A stretch of DNA of 64,000 bases from Sphingomonas sp. NBWT7 (GTDB taxonomy: Bacteria > Pseudomonadota > Alphaproteobacteria > Sphingomonadales > Sphingomonadaceae). Position numbers and translations under genes: made by a program. This document shows, one piece after another, positions 25,868 to 34,705 of the stretch (positions are counted from its first letter, which is position 1; every line of letters starts with the position of its first letter). The stretch spans positions 2,972,001 through 3,036,000 of the forward strand of contig NZ_CP043639.1 of the NCBI RefSeq assembly GCF_014217605.1. The letters are read 5' to 3'. The notes under the pieces are model-generated. The model did no database searches. It was not told the DNA's origin and worked only from the letters and a program-made list of their open reading frames with translations.

Positions 25868-26840
25868 TTCCCTGCTTCGGGACGAACCTGCGCGCATCGC
25901 TGCTCTGCACCGGTTAGAGGTGCTGGACACTGCGGTCGAAGAGCCGTTCGAGAAGATTGTCACACTCGTGCGAACTGTACTCGCGGTTCCAATGGCGACG
26001 GTGACGCTCGTCGACCGTGATCGCCAGTGGTTCAAGGCCAGGCGGGGGCTTGAGGTCGACCAAACACCGCGATCGGTATCGTTCTGTACTCACACCATCC
26101 AGCAACGCGAACCATTGATCGTTGAGGATGCCGACCTTGATCCGCGCTTCGCGGGCACCCCGCTTGTGAAGGGGCCTCCGTACATCAAAAGCTATGCTGG
26201 GGTGCCGCTTCGCACACCCGAAGGCTACAACATCGGGTCGCTGTGCGCGATGGACACGCGTCCTCGGCGTTTTAGCCCCGCGGACGTGGCTATTCTGTCG
26301 AACTTCGCCAACATCGTCTGCGATGAGCTTGAGCTGCGCATGATCGCGCAGGTCGATCATCTAACTGGTGCTCTCACCCGAAGAGGTTTCAACGATCAAG
26401 CCGATCGCGAGATCGCGCGCGCTAATCGTTACGGCCGTCGCGGTACGCTCGTGATGCTCGACCTCGATCACTTCAAAACGGTCAACGACACGCATGGTCA
26501 TGCAGTCGGCGATCGGGTGCTACAGCAGGTTGCTGAAATTTTGAGGGTAACGCTACGGCCGTCTGATGTATTTGGTCGTCTCGGCGGTGAAGAGTTTGCA
26601 ATCTTGCTGCCTGAAACTATCGGTAACGAAGCGGCCGCCGTCATCGAACGTTTGCGTTACGTAGTCGCCAACCAGTCGATCGTCCTTGAAGACGGTACCG
26701 CGATTCATGTCACAGCCAGCTTTGGTGCTGCACCCCTCAGTTCCGAGGCTGTATCATTCGACACTTGGCTAAAGCAGGCCGATACAATGCTTTACGCGGC
26801 CAAAGCCGCTGGTCGGAACTGCATTCGAGTCTGGGAGTGA
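25860..26840 (+). CDS. GAF-GGDEF diguanylate cyclase
   Basis: 326 residues, cytosolic, no transmembrane helix. GAF sensor domain at about 20-155 (with VTLVDRDRQWFKARRGL and SFCTHTI, the form common in sphingomonad and Methylobacterium GAF-GGDEF proteins). GGDEF domain at about 165-326: metal-binding DLDHFK (Asp201), active-site GGEEF at 242-246, and the inhibitory I-site RPSD at 233-236, the correct five residues before it. It should make cyclic di-GMP from two GTP and be product-inhibited. GAF domains of this type often sense small ligands or redox state. Translationally coupled to the small gene upstream. The single-domain receiver gene lies convergent, 97 bp away. Confidence 0.93.
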   Translation: MLDSLLRDEPARIAALHRLEVLDTAVEEPFEKIVTLVRTVLAVPMATVTLVDRDRQWFKARRGLEVDQTPRSVSFCTHTIQQREPLIVEDADLDPRFAGTPLVKGPPYIKSYAGVPLRTPEGYNIGSLCAMDTRPRRFSPADVAILSNFANIVCDELELRMIAQVDHLTGALTRRGFNDQADREIARANRYGRRGTLVMLDLDHFKTVNDTHGHAVGDRVLQQVAEILRVTLRPSDVFGRLGGEEFAILLPETIGNEAAAVIERLRYVVANQSIVLEDGTAIHVTASFGAAPLSSEAVSFDTWLKQADTMLYAAKAAGRNCIRVWE

Positions 26841-26937
26841 TGGAAGTGCGCTCCGCAAATCAACTGGCTTGCTGTTGAAGTCTACTTCATTTCCCATGGA
26901 GGATAGCCGGGGCTGTAAAAATGAACATCCCGCGCAG

Positions 26938-27333
26938 CTAGCTGTGCCCAGCGTGACGTTCCAGTAAGGCAAGTAACTCTTGCACAACCTGAAACGGGGC
27001 GAATGGTTTCGTCAGCACTGGGCGAGCCGCGAAGCGGTTTGGAAGCGAAGTTGCGCCGTAGGCGGTGATGAAGACGAAAGGGATTCCCAATTGATCAAGT
27101 TCATCAGCGACCTTGAAAGACGGGCCATCCAGAAGGTTGACGTCGAGCGTAGCGATGGTCGGGAGGCCGTCGCCTGACGCTAGGGAGATAAGAGCGTCTT
27201 CACCTGACGCGAAAGGCCCCTGCGGCGTAGCACCTACAGATTCGACAACGGAGGTGATGTAGTCAGCGAGGAGGTACTCGTCTTCTAGCACGAGAACTTT
27301 TTGCCCGGCGAGAGCATCGGTTGCGTACGGCAT
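26938..27333 (-). CDS. Single-domain response regulator
   Basis: 131 residues, one CheY-like receiver and nothing else. The acidic pair is in LVLEDEYL (residues 17-19), the phospho-acceptor is Asp64 in IATLDVNLLDG, the switch Thr is in FVFITAYGA and the conserved Lys in VLTKPF. There is no output domain, so it would act by protein contact or as a phosphate sink. The FPFA-type ends resemble the sphingomonad and rhizobial receivers that serve HWE/HisKA2 kinases, but no such kinase lies in the window. Confidence 0.92.
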   Translation of the reverse strand: MPYATDALAGQKVLVLEDEYLLADYITSVVESVGATPQGPFASGEDALISLASGDGLPTIATLDVNLLDGPSFKVADELDQLGIPFVFITAYGATSLPNRFAARPVLTKPFAPFQVVQELLALLERHAGHS

Positions 27334-27993
27334 CCTGGCTAGATCGTCCTTTAGATCAACGCCTTAATCGCATCTCACTTGCATACTTCGCAATGATCCA
27401 GAGCAAGCGACGGCCCATCCTGTCGCGCCATCACCACATGTCGCTACGAATGGCCGGCATCGCCAGTGAAATTCAGGTATAATAAGAGTTTTAGACGCTC
27501 TAATAGTAAGTTCGTCTGATCAACAGCTTCGAAATCACGCCGGTACCCGACATTGCGCACATGCTATCCTTAGAAACAAGTGACGCCGTCGCCTCGAGCA
27601 TCGGTAAAATGCCGTTGGTTCGTAGACGTAACGTCGCTAACGCACGAGAACCTACTTGAGGGTGCCGAGAAGCGATGATGACCAGCTATAGCCAGCTTAT
27701 TGCAGAGCATCTGATGATAGACGAGCTGGCAACATCTTTAGCCTATACAAGCTGTAGAAGGCCGTGTCGCGCGAGACGGGCGCTGTCCTACTTTTCATTG
27801 CCAACAAACGGTTTCTGCGAGACGCCCATCAGGGCGTGCACGGGTCGCTGGACCCGCTACTTTCGCTCCGAAGACGGTAGCACCTTGGGACGCTTCGACA
27901 TTTCGCAGCACGAACGGAACGTGGCGTTGTGTCGATAGAAGCAGTATTAGGTGAAAAACGGACAAAACGGCGTCATTGCAAGAAGCTGAGCTG
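27334..27993. other. Gene-poor stretch with one doubtful open frame
   Basis: About 660 bp. The frame 27675-27938 (plus) begins MMTSYSQLIAEHLMIDELA, which looks protein-like for some 25 residues, then turns Arg/Cys-rich. It may be the 5' end of a small gene that has lost its frame. Nothing else recognised. Confidence 0.3.
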
Positions 27994-28194
27994 ATGGGAA
28001 ATTTAACTACCATTGCCGATTGCGAGAATATGCTCCGCCTGGTTTTGACGACTTTGGATAGTCTGTCGACCAAGCATGAGGGCGAAAAGCGTCAAAAGAC
28101 GAAGGTTGCGGCGCTCCACGTCCATCAGGCAATCGAATCACTTAACAGATCGGACTCGTTCGATTCCGAGTTTCCAGTTACCCTCAACAGCTAA
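27994..28194 (+). CDS. Small two-helix protein (66 aa)
   Basis: ATG 27994 after GAAGCTGAGCTG. The sequence ENMLRLVLTTLDSL ... VAALHVHQAIESLN has the pattern of the very small helical proteins found scattered in sphingomonad genomes. Its last 57 bp overlap, on the opposite strand, the 3' end of the frameshifted winged-helix gene. A very similar arrangement recurs at 28905-29069. Function unknown. Confidence 0.5.
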   Translation: MGNLTTIADCENMLRLVLTTLDSLSTKHEGEKRQKTKVAALHVHQAIESLNRSDSFDSEFPVTLNS

Positions 28195-28798
28195 ATCAAG
28201 CGCTCTTTCCATGCGCGCTAAACCGTCCTTCGATAGGTATACGATTGTTCCACGCTTATCGGAAGGATCGTCTTCTCGTACGCTCAGGCGTTGCTCATGC
28301 AACAAAATTTATCCAGCGTAGTCCTGTTGTATAAGGCGACCGGGAAGCAATGCATAAAGAAGTCGCTATAACAATACTTCCCCTTCGATAGGCGACGTAT
28401 AAATCAAGCAGCATGTGCCGCGCCGGCTCGGAAAATAGATCACCACCAAACACACTATCTCTACCACTGGCAGTAGCAATCAAGCTCAATGCGACAGTCA
28501 GCCTATCAACTCTTCCGGGATACGACTCCGATTGTTCCGATTTGTCGCGCTTACAAGACAGCGCGACAACGGGAGATTCTTGCGTATCTCTAACTTCCGC
28601 AACTGTACGCTGCAATTGGTCTAGCGTCGTCTGAATACGGGCGAAGACGATATCGCTCATGCTGGCCAAGTCCTGCCCTTCCTCCAAAAAGCCGCTTTTC
28701 GCACACAACTTACGCGTGGACCCTACGGGGGTTTCACAGGTAACAAGATGAGTTAAATTTTCGCTCCATCTGGAGTAAAAGGCTGCGTTGCCAGCCAT
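28138..28798 (-). pseudogene. MarR-like winged-helix protein with a single-base frameshift
   Basis: The frame from 28798 runs through a coiled N-terminus (IQTTLDQLQRTVAEVRD) and the winged-helix core (PARHMLLDLYVAYRRG, VIATSLCIASRSPYTTGLRWIN), then ends at a TGA at 28295. Removing one T from the TTTT run (28304-28307) joins it to LLHEQRLSVREDDPSDKRG and TIVYLSKDGLARMERALDLA, ending at a TGA at 28138. These give the recognition helix, wing and last helix in the correct order, so this is one gene with a +1 base in a homopolymer. It is either a real inactivating change or a sequencing error. The true start may be ATG 28660 (MSDIVFARI). Confidence 0.8.
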
Positions 28799-28904
28799 AA
28801 CGCTCGCCTGCGCTGCGCGTCGCCTGTGGAGCAGTTGACTGGATCGAAGCTGCGCGCTTTAGGTTTCGCTTGAACCGTATAACCGGCGGGGAGGAGTGGG
28901 AAGT

Positions 28905-29069
28905 TTGAACGATACGTTCGACCGGGCCATCCTATTGAAGGAGATTAGGCAAAGCCTAGAGCGCGCCCTATCCTGCGCTGATCAGATATCAGAGCCACTT
29001 TTGGCAGTCTCTATTGCTACAGCAGTAGACATATTAAATCAAATTACTAATGGTGAGTCACGGGTTTAG
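28905..29069 (+). CDS. Small two-helix protein (54 aa)
   Basis: TTG start preceded by GGAGGAGTGGGAAGT. It reads MNDTFDRAILLKEIRQSLERALSCADQISEPLLAVSIATAVDILNQ and so on, two amphipathic helices with the pattern of the 27994-28194 product. The stop overlaps the stop of the convergent winged-helix gene by 4 bp. No known function. Confidence 0.5.
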   Translation: MNDTFDRAILLKEIRQSLERALSCADQISEPLLAVSIATAVDILNQITNGESRV

Positions 29070-29632
29070 TCTAAGTTTCGCTGGACGATGTATAGCTCTT
29101 CCAGTGTCATGACAACCTTCGCGTATCCGTGTTCTGTCAGATTTAACAAACCATATTTTAATTCGATCAGGCCTTCTTCTAGCAAGACTGCTATCCACCG
29201 ATTTGCCAGCGCCCGCGATGTACGGGGCGGCAAAGGCATTGTATCGTAATTGATTACTTCACCAGCATCTTCCGCTACCAACAAAGAAAAGATAATATAG
29301 CGCGGCGCATCATCTTGTAATCGCGGAAGCCTTTGCGAAATAACATTTGACGCAGCCAATAGTCTTTTAGCGAACTGCGTAGTAGTTGGTGGGCTGGGTG
29401 CCTTCCTGCGCTTAGGCTCAAAGCGGAGCATCTTTGGCATCGGCGCAAAATCTCCGTGGATCTTCATAGCAGTGGATTCGTCGAATGCTTTCATGCGATC
29501 GGCGAGAAAGCAACATAGATTAGGCCAACCCGGATTAAAGTTGGGCGGCATGATCCAAATGCGGCTTCTTCCGCATGCGTACGCCGCATCTCGCGAGTAG
29601 ACGTTGCGGTAAGAAGCTCCTGTTTGGCGCAC
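29066..29632 (-). CDS. Winged-helix-like regulator (up to 188 aa)
   Basis: The C-terminal 110 residues look like a divergent winged helix: LPRLQDDAPRYIIFSLLVAEDAG, PPRTSRALANRWIAVLLEEGLIELKYGLLNLTEHGYAKV. This parallels the last part of the 28.1-28.8 kb gene. The N-terminal 75 residues are Cys- and Pro-containing and unlike any domain I know. The GTG start at 29632 has no strong ribosome site, and ATG codons at residues 47, 56 and 65 are alternatives. Overlaps the convergent small gene by 4 bp. Confidence 0.6.
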   Translation of the reverse strand: MRQTGASYRNVYSRDAAYACGRSRIWIMPPNFNPGWPNLCCFLADRMKAFDESTAMKIHGDFAPMPKMLRFEPKRRKAPSPPTTTQFAKRLLAASNVISQRLPRLQDDAPRYIIFSLLVAEDAGEVINYDTMPLPPRTSRALANRWIAVLLEEGLIELKYGLLNLTEHGYAKVVMTLEELYIVQRNLD

Positions 29633-30399
29633 TTAAGAGTTCGATGTGCTTTGATTTTCAGTGATCCGATGGGTGGCCGGTTCTTGCACAGAGGCTAGTC
29701 TGCGCGGGGATGATGGTTGTGAAGCTGGAGATGCATTCGTCCTCTGGTAAACGAGCGAATCGCCGCCCCGTACCCCGGTAACACAGAAGTCATGCGTTGT
29801 TCGTACAACGCCAGCGGCACTCGACGTAAGTCGATAGGGATAGGCAAAGCGTCCGCGGTTCAAGTCAGGCGTTAGACAGGCGCATAGGCCGCTCGTAACT
29901 TTTGCTTGTTGTTTAAATTTTGAACGCAAGGCGCAGCCCGCATCGGCGGTGAACACAGGCTCTCGGCTTCCACTGGACGGCCCGCGACATAAGACCTTCA
30001 GGGAACACGCGGGAGACACGTTCCTGAACTAGCGCCGTTCCATCGTCGCGGCGTTGGGGCGGTGCGGTCGAACATAGAAAACAATCGTGAAGCCATGGAT
30101 CGTCGTGCTTCGGCTGCTCTGTGTGATGGCAACCGCTACAGCGTGGAGCGCCGAACTAGCGGTAGGTGACATAGGACGGAGCCGGGAGAGCCACCAGCAG
30201 CGATCCGGTAGCTAATATCCGCGCAGCTAGCTCAGCCAGCTAGTGCAGTGTACCAGTTAACACGCATGCATCCCGGGCGCTGCAAAGGTGGCCGAGCAGC
30301 CAAGAACAAAGACTTGAATGCTGGTAATTGCCGAACGTAATACCAGCGAAGTTAGTAAAGTGACCGGTCCTATACTCTGCTTGGACCGATCGTAGTCGC
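29633..30399. other. Gene-poor stretch
   Basis: About 770 bp. The 128-codon frame at 29633-30019 (minus) has a composition unlike proteins (Ser/Arg/Pro-rich, no ribosome site) and was rejected. A short CAGCTAGCTCAGCCAGCTAG repeat-like patch lies near 30225-30243. Nothing else recognised. Confidence 0.4.
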
Positions 30400-30924
30400 T
30401 TAATCTGTATCGCTGCCTAGATGCGCCTTTGCAGCAGCCTTTGCATTAGCAAGGCTATTACCCTTGCGTGACTTAGGGGCGGGCTTTTCATCGGTAATCG
30501 CGTCAGCGGCCTTCTCTACAACCCTCCGCCCTAAACCAATCGCCTTCGCTGTAGCGCTGCGTGCAGCGCTGTATGTCGGGGCGGTCATGGGATAGTCGGC
30601 CTTTAAACCGTACCGGACGCGATAATCTTCGGGTGTTAGTCCATGCCGGGAAAGATGCCGCTTGAGCGACTTGTACTGCTTCCCGTCGATCATGCTGATG
30701 ATAAAGTTTGGGTCAGCGAGCGATTTTCGCACGCTTACAGCGCGCTCGAACTCCGGTGCTGCCTCTTCCTGGTCCGCAGTCGCCGGGCCTAACTTGGAAA
30801 CCGTCTTGTGCATGGTCGCCAGGAACGCAGGAACCGCATCTACCTCAACGCGCGTATTGGGGTTGGCGAGCCAAGCAATCGTTAGTTCGGTAGCCAGTGC
30901 GACGGTATCTGTGGAGTCACTCAT
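30400..30924 (-). CDS. MucR/Ros-family zinc-finger-like regulator
   Basis: 174 residues. The MucR core is clear: SIRKSL-like VSVRKSLADPNFIISMIDGKQYKSLKRHL followed by HGLTPEDYRVRYGLKADYPMTAP. Typical Ros proteins have a Cys2His2 finger before the KSLKRHL helix; here the two Cys positions appear replaced (FIISMIDGK), as in several alphaproteobacterial MucR paralogues. A Lys/Ala-rich tail (about 30 residues) may bind DNA non-specifically. MucR proteins silence AT-rich targets and control exopolysaccharide and virulence genes. Here it stands in an accessory, AT-richer stretch. Confidence 0.9.
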   Translation of the reverse strand: MSDSTDTVALATELTIAWLANPNTRVEVDAVPAFLATMHKTVSKLGPATADQEEAAPEFERAVSVRKSLADPNFIISMIDGKQYKSLKRHLSRHGLTPEDYRVRYGLKADYPMTAPTYSAARSATAKAIGLGRRVVEKAADAITDEKPAPKSRKGNSLANAKAAAKAHLGSDTD

Positions 30925-31388
30925 CCCATTTCAATACACGCGATCCATACGGCATCAAAGGCGGAGGAACGATAAAGATCGTCACTTTGTCGATTACACA
31001 TATCGATCTGCTTGGGACACGCCAAACCGCTAGCTGGCACCGCCGGCGGCTATGCCGATCAACGCACGCAACGATATTTTATTGTTCCTATCGAATGCAT
31101 CAGGTCATCTTACGGGTAGCGTGATAGATGTAGATGACGGTTAATCGCTCTGAGATGGTTTGCGCTCGAACTTGGTGGAAAGGTACTTTGGCTTTGCGGT
31201 TAGCATCCCCTGGAGCTCCAATTCTAAGTCCAAAATCAAATAGTCACTCGACTTCATTCTGAAAGAAATCATGGCTGTTGTTGTGAGGCAGCGCTGATAA
31301 GGCGCTCCTCTGGCCTGGCCAGATCGTTCGGTCGGGCTGTGGGTGGTGGGACAGGCATATCGCCGGTCATCAACCGAAAGGCCCACTC
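30925..31388. other. Intergenic stretch
   Basis: About 460 bp. A possible 43-codon minus-strand gene, ATG 31272 to 31141 (MISFRMKSSDYLILDLELEL and on), looks protein-like but is too short to assert. The region also must hold the promoter of the recombinase operon. GCCTGGCC-type patches before 31388 do not form a clear site. Confidence 0.3.
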
Positions 31389-31883
31389 ATGTCGCTTACC
31401 GACACCCAGAGCATCCTGCTGAGCAGCGCCGCGCACCGCGGCTCCGGCAGCGTTTACCCGCTGCCCGCCAGCATCACTGCCGGACCTGGCCCCGTCGCCC
31501 GTACTTTGAACCTGCTGGCCAAGCGCGGCCTCATTGAGGAGCGCGAGACCAGTTTGCCAGACGAGGTGTGGCGGGTCGGGGACGTGACACGCTACGGCAT
31601 GTTCGTGACGGCGGCGGGTCTCGTCGCGATCGGCGTCGACGACGGAGCAGGGCAGGGGTGTGGGCGCGCTGCGGTGCCCGCGCCTGTCCAGACCAAGGCA
31701 GCACAAGTGCTCGCGCTGCTACGACGCTCGGACGGCGCAACGCTGGCCGAGCTGATCGCCGGCACCGGCTGGTTGCCGCACACCACGCGCGCGTTTCTGA
31801 CCGGGCTGCGCAAGAAGGGCCGCACGCTCGAGAAGAGCAAGCGCGATGGCGTCACCTGCTACAGCATCGTGGAAGCCGGCTGA
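31389..31883 (+). CDS. DUF3489 protein
   Basis: 164 residues. The N-terminal half has a helical, winged-helix-like region (ARTLNLLAKRGLIEERE) and the C-terminal half carries the DUF3489 signature: TKAAQVLALLRRSDGATLAELIAGTGWLPHTTRAFLTGLRKKG followed by LEKSKRDGVTCYSI. The family is a small DNA-binding-like domain found beside DUF2924 and serine recombinases in alphaproteobacteria. First gene of a three-gene operon; its TGA overlaps the ATG of the next gene (TGATG). Confidence 0.9.
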   Translation: MSLTDTQSILLSSAAHRGSGSVYPLPASITAGPGPVARTLNLLAKRGLIEERETSLPDEVWRVGDVTRYGMFVTAAGLVAIGVDDGAGQGCGRAAVPAPVQTKAAQVLALLRRSDGATLAELIAGTGWLPHTTRAFLTGLRKKGRTLEKSKRDGVTCYSIVEAG

Positions 31884-32293
31884 TGGACGTCGACGCCGAG
31901 ATCGCCGCGCTGGACGCACTCTCCTCCGAGCGCCTGCGTCAGCGCTGGATCGTTGAGACCGGGAACGCGGAGCCGCGCGTCAGCCCGAAGCTGCTCCGGC
32001 TGGCGCTCGCCTGGGAGATCCAGGCGCGGCGCCTCGGCGGGCATACGCGCGAGACGACGCGCACGCTCGACCAGCTTGTGCGGGGCGATACGCCTACCAC
32101 GCCGCCAGCTGCCGGCATGCGGCTGGTACGCGAGTGGGGCGGGCGGGTACATGTCGTGGTGATCGACGAGGATCAGGTGGTGCGCTGGGACGGCAAGAAA
32201 TGGAACTCGCTATCCGAGGTAGCGCGCGCGATCACCGGCACGCGCTGGTCGGGGCCGGCGTTCTTCGGTCTGAAGAAGAAGGTGGCAGCATGA
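31883..32293 (+). CDS. DUF2924 protein
   Basis: 136 residues. The family signature is plain: IAALDALSSERLRQRWIVETG, PRVSPKLLRLALAWEIQARRLGG, then the C-terminal RVHVVVIDEDQVVRWDGKKWNSLSEVARAITGTRWSGPAFFGL. The C-terminal part resembles a small beta-fold often found with recombinases. It overlaps both neighbours by the TGATG and ATGA junctions, so the three genes are translated together. The function is unknown; constant pairing with a recombinase suggests an accessory DNA-binding factor. Confidence 0.92.
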   Translation: MDVDAEIAALDALSSERLRQRWIVETGNAEPRVSPKLLRLALAWEIQARRLGGHTRETTRTLDQLVRGDTPTTPPAAGMRLVREWGGRVHVVVIDEDQVVRWDGKKWNSLSEVARAITGTRWSGPAFFGLKKKVAA

Positions 32294-33963
32294 GCGCGGC
32301 GATCCGCTGCGCGATCTATACGCGCAAGTCGTCGGACGAGGGCCTAGAGCAGGACTTCAATAGCCTCGACGCACAGCGTGAGGCATGTACCGCCTATATT
32401 CGTAGCCAGGCCTCGCAGGGCTGGTGCGAGATGCCCGAAAACTATGATGACGGCGGCATCTCGGGCGGTACGCTCGAGCGCCCGGCGCTACGCCGGCTGA
32501 TGGACGATGTCGCTGCCGGCAAGATCGACATCGTCGTCGTCTACAAGGTCGACCGGCTAAGCCGCTCTTTGTTCGACTTCGCCAAGCTGGTCGAGGCGTT
32601 CGAGAAAGCGGACGCCAGCTTCGTCAGCATCACGCAGGCGTTCAATACTACCAGCAGCATGGGGCGGCTGACCCTCAACATGCTACTGTCCTTCGCGCAG
32701 TTCGAGCGCGAGGTGACCGCCGAGCGCATCCGTGACAAGATCGCTGCCAGCAAGGCAAAGGGCATGTGGATGGGCGGTACCCCGCCGCTCGGCTACAAGC
32801 CCGATGGGCGCAGTCTGGCGATAGTCGACGAACATGCTGCGATCATCCGGCACATCTTCACGCGCTATCTAGCGCTCGGCAATGTGCGCCAGCTCGAAGC
32901 CGAGCTGAAGGCGCAAAAGATCATGGTGCCGCAGCGCGCCAGTATCAGCGGCAAGCCGCTTGGTGGCGTACCGTTCTCACGCGGTACGCTCTACCTCATC
33001 CTCAAGCGGGTGACCTACACCGGCCGTATTGCGCACGGCGAGAAGGTCTACCCGGGCAACCACCCCGCGATCATCGATGTCGCCACGTTCGATGCGGTGC
33101 AGGCGTTGCTCGCCAGCAACCTTCAAGGGACCAAACGCACGCGCAGCCAGAGCGAGAGCCTGCTTGCCGGCAGGATCGTTGACCAGCACGGCGCGCCGCT
33201 AATCGTCACCCACGCGACGAAAGCCGGGGCAGGGGAGGGGTGCACTAGCCGCTACCGCTATTACGTCAGTCGCGCGCTACACCATCAGGAGACAACCAGC
33301 GGCATACGTGTCCCCGCACGCGAGATCGAGACGCTCGTCACCAGCCGGCTTGCTAGCATGTTCGACGATCCGGTCGAGTTGGTTGCCACCGCCTGGCTCG
33401 AGGTGCCCGGCGATCGCTATGCCGACGTCCAGCAGCGTTGCACCCACATCGCAGCGCAGCAGCGCCTGCGCAGGCCCGACGCACTTGCCATGCTCAAACA
33501 GGTGCAGGTGCACGACAATCGCATCGATCTCATCCTCGACACCGCTGCGGTTGCCGCCGCCCTCGGCGTAACCGCGCACCCCAGCGCCCCAATGATTATC
33601 ACGCTCAGCGATCATGTGCGGCTGACCCGGTCGGGCAAGGCGATGCGGCTCGTGCACGGCAACGGCGCAACGGCAAGCGCTTCACCCGATTGCTCGCTGG
33701 TCAAACTCATGGTGCAGGCACGGCGCTGGTGGGAGGAGCTGCGCCGGGGCGAGATCGACATCAGCCGGCTTGCCGTTCGTGAGCAAGTCAGCGCCGCGTA
33801 CATTACCCGCGTAGTGCGTCTGGCCTTCCTCTCGCCGCAGGTCACCGCTGCGATCCTGGCCGGCAAACAGCGTACCGGTGTTAACGCGAAAAGGCTGACG
33901 CTAGAAGAGCCGATACCGGCAAGCTGGCAGCAGCAGGCGGCAAGCATGCTGCCCATCGCTTAA
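32290..33963 (+). CDS. Large serine recombinase
   Basis: 557 residues. Resolvase catalytic domain at 1-150: IYTRKSSDEGL with the nucleophile Ser, the arginine pair in VYKVDRLSRSLFDFAKLVE, and FNTTSSMGRLTLNMLLSFAQFERE. A recombinase domain follows (GMWMGGTPPLGYKPDGRSL ... RGTLYLILKRVTYTGRIAHG) and then a zinc-ribbon-like part that here lacks clear Cys pairs. The C-terminal 150 residues hold a helix-turn-helix-like stretch (ISRLAVREQVSAAYITRVVRLA). It cuts and joins DNA at paired sites. Though of phage-integrase class, no phage or attachment site is visible, so the DUF3489-DUF2924 operon seems to be a self-standing module. Confidence 0.95.
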   Translation: MSAAIRCAIYTRKSSDEGLEQDFNSLDAQREACTAYIRSQASQGWCEMPENYDDGGISGGTLERPALRRLMDDVAAGKIDIVVVYKVDRLSRSLFDFAKLVEAFEKADASFVSITQAFNTTSSMGRLTLNMLLSFAQFEREVTAERIRDKIAASKAKGMWMGGTPPLGYKPDGRSLAIVDEHAAIIRHIFTRYLALGNVRQLEAELKAQKIMVPQRASISGKPLGGVPFSRGTLYLILKRVTYTGRIAHGEKVYPGNHPAIIDVATFDAVQALLASNLQGTKRTRSQSESLLAGRIVDQHGAPLIVTHATKAGAGEGCTSRYRYYVSRALHHQETTSGIRVPAREIETLVTSRLASMFDDPVELVATAWLEVPGDRYADVQQRCTHIAAQQRLRRPDALAMLKQVQVHDNRIDLILDTAAVAAALGVTAHPSAPMIITLSDHVRLTRSGKAMRLVHGNGATASASPDCSLVKLMVQARRWWEELRRGEIDISRLAVREQVSAAYITRVVRLAFLSPQVTAAILAGKQRTGVNAKRLTLEEPIPASWQQQAASMLPIA

Positions 33964-34142
33964 TCAGTGTTTTCTCGCGGCCGACGCGCTGAATGCACTC
34001 GACTTCCATGTCGAGCAGAGCGACCAACGCTGCTGTCGCCGGACGCAGCTCAAGCGGACCGGCGAGCCCGGGCAGCGCTGCTGACCCCGGCTGTAGGCGG
34101 TGGAACCGACGATAGTGTCAGGTTCCACGATGGACGCCTGCC

Positions 34143-34322
34143 ATGACCAACTTGAACGATGCATCTTCCGCTACGCCCCCTCAGCCGCTGCCGACGCTCA
34201 CAAAAGTGACCACCAAGGCACGCAACTTGAACGAAAGCCTATGGCAGCTGCTAACGAAAGCCGAACCGCTAACGGCTGCGGAGTGGGCCTATGTCGAAGA
34301 ACTGGAGCGTCAGACGCTTTAG
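34143..34322 (+). CDS. Very small hypothetical protein (59 aa)
   Basis: ATG 34143 to TAG 34322. After a Pro/Ser-rich start the second half reads like a folded helical protein (ARNLNESLWQLLTKAEPLTAAEWAYVEELERQ). A weak GGACG lies upstream. No family recognised. It is about 180 bp downstream of the recombinase stop on the same strand. Confidence 0.45.
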   Translation: MTNLNDASSATPPQPLPTLTKVTTKARNLNESLWQLLTKAEPLTAAEWAYVEELERQTL

Positions 34323-34705
34323 CTCGCAGCCGTAGCGGAGCTTCCGCCTCAAAAGCGTCATTTCCTACTCGAAAGCACGAAGATGGCATCAGTTGCCGGT
34401 CTCGCGCTTTGACGACCTGGAACGTCCGGGATTGGTGGATAGCGGACTGTCTGCTTTCGGGTCGCAGCCAGCAATTGCTAGCCGTTCGTTCAGGGGGGAG
34501 AGGGGCTTAAACGCCTTTCGGTGATCTAGAACGTCCTTCGTTTCTGTGAGCTTAGGCCGGACAAGCATCTTTTTTTATCGTTACTCCAGCGGCAGCGATG
34601 CCAAACGGCGAACGCGTAATGCACAAACAGGGGCGTCGAGCGGGCAATGCACGAGGGCCATTTAAACAGGTTATTCGGAAGTCTGGGAGAGCCGTAGCGA
34701 CACGG
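34323..34705. other. Gene-free stretch before the CHAT gene 3' end
   Basis: About 380 bp with no accepted gene. CATCTTTTTTTATCG at about 34567-34580 is a T-rich patch on the plus strand without an obvious hairpin. This looks like the boundary between the accessory region and the next conserved locus. Confidence 0.35.

Noticed and set aside
29633..30019. 128-codon minus-strand frame
   Set aside because: No ribosome site, Ser/Arg/Pro-rich composition, no domain.
34100..34510. 136-codon plus-strand frame after the recombinase
   Set aside because: Another frame here gives a more protein-like 59-residue product, and the longer frame has no motif.
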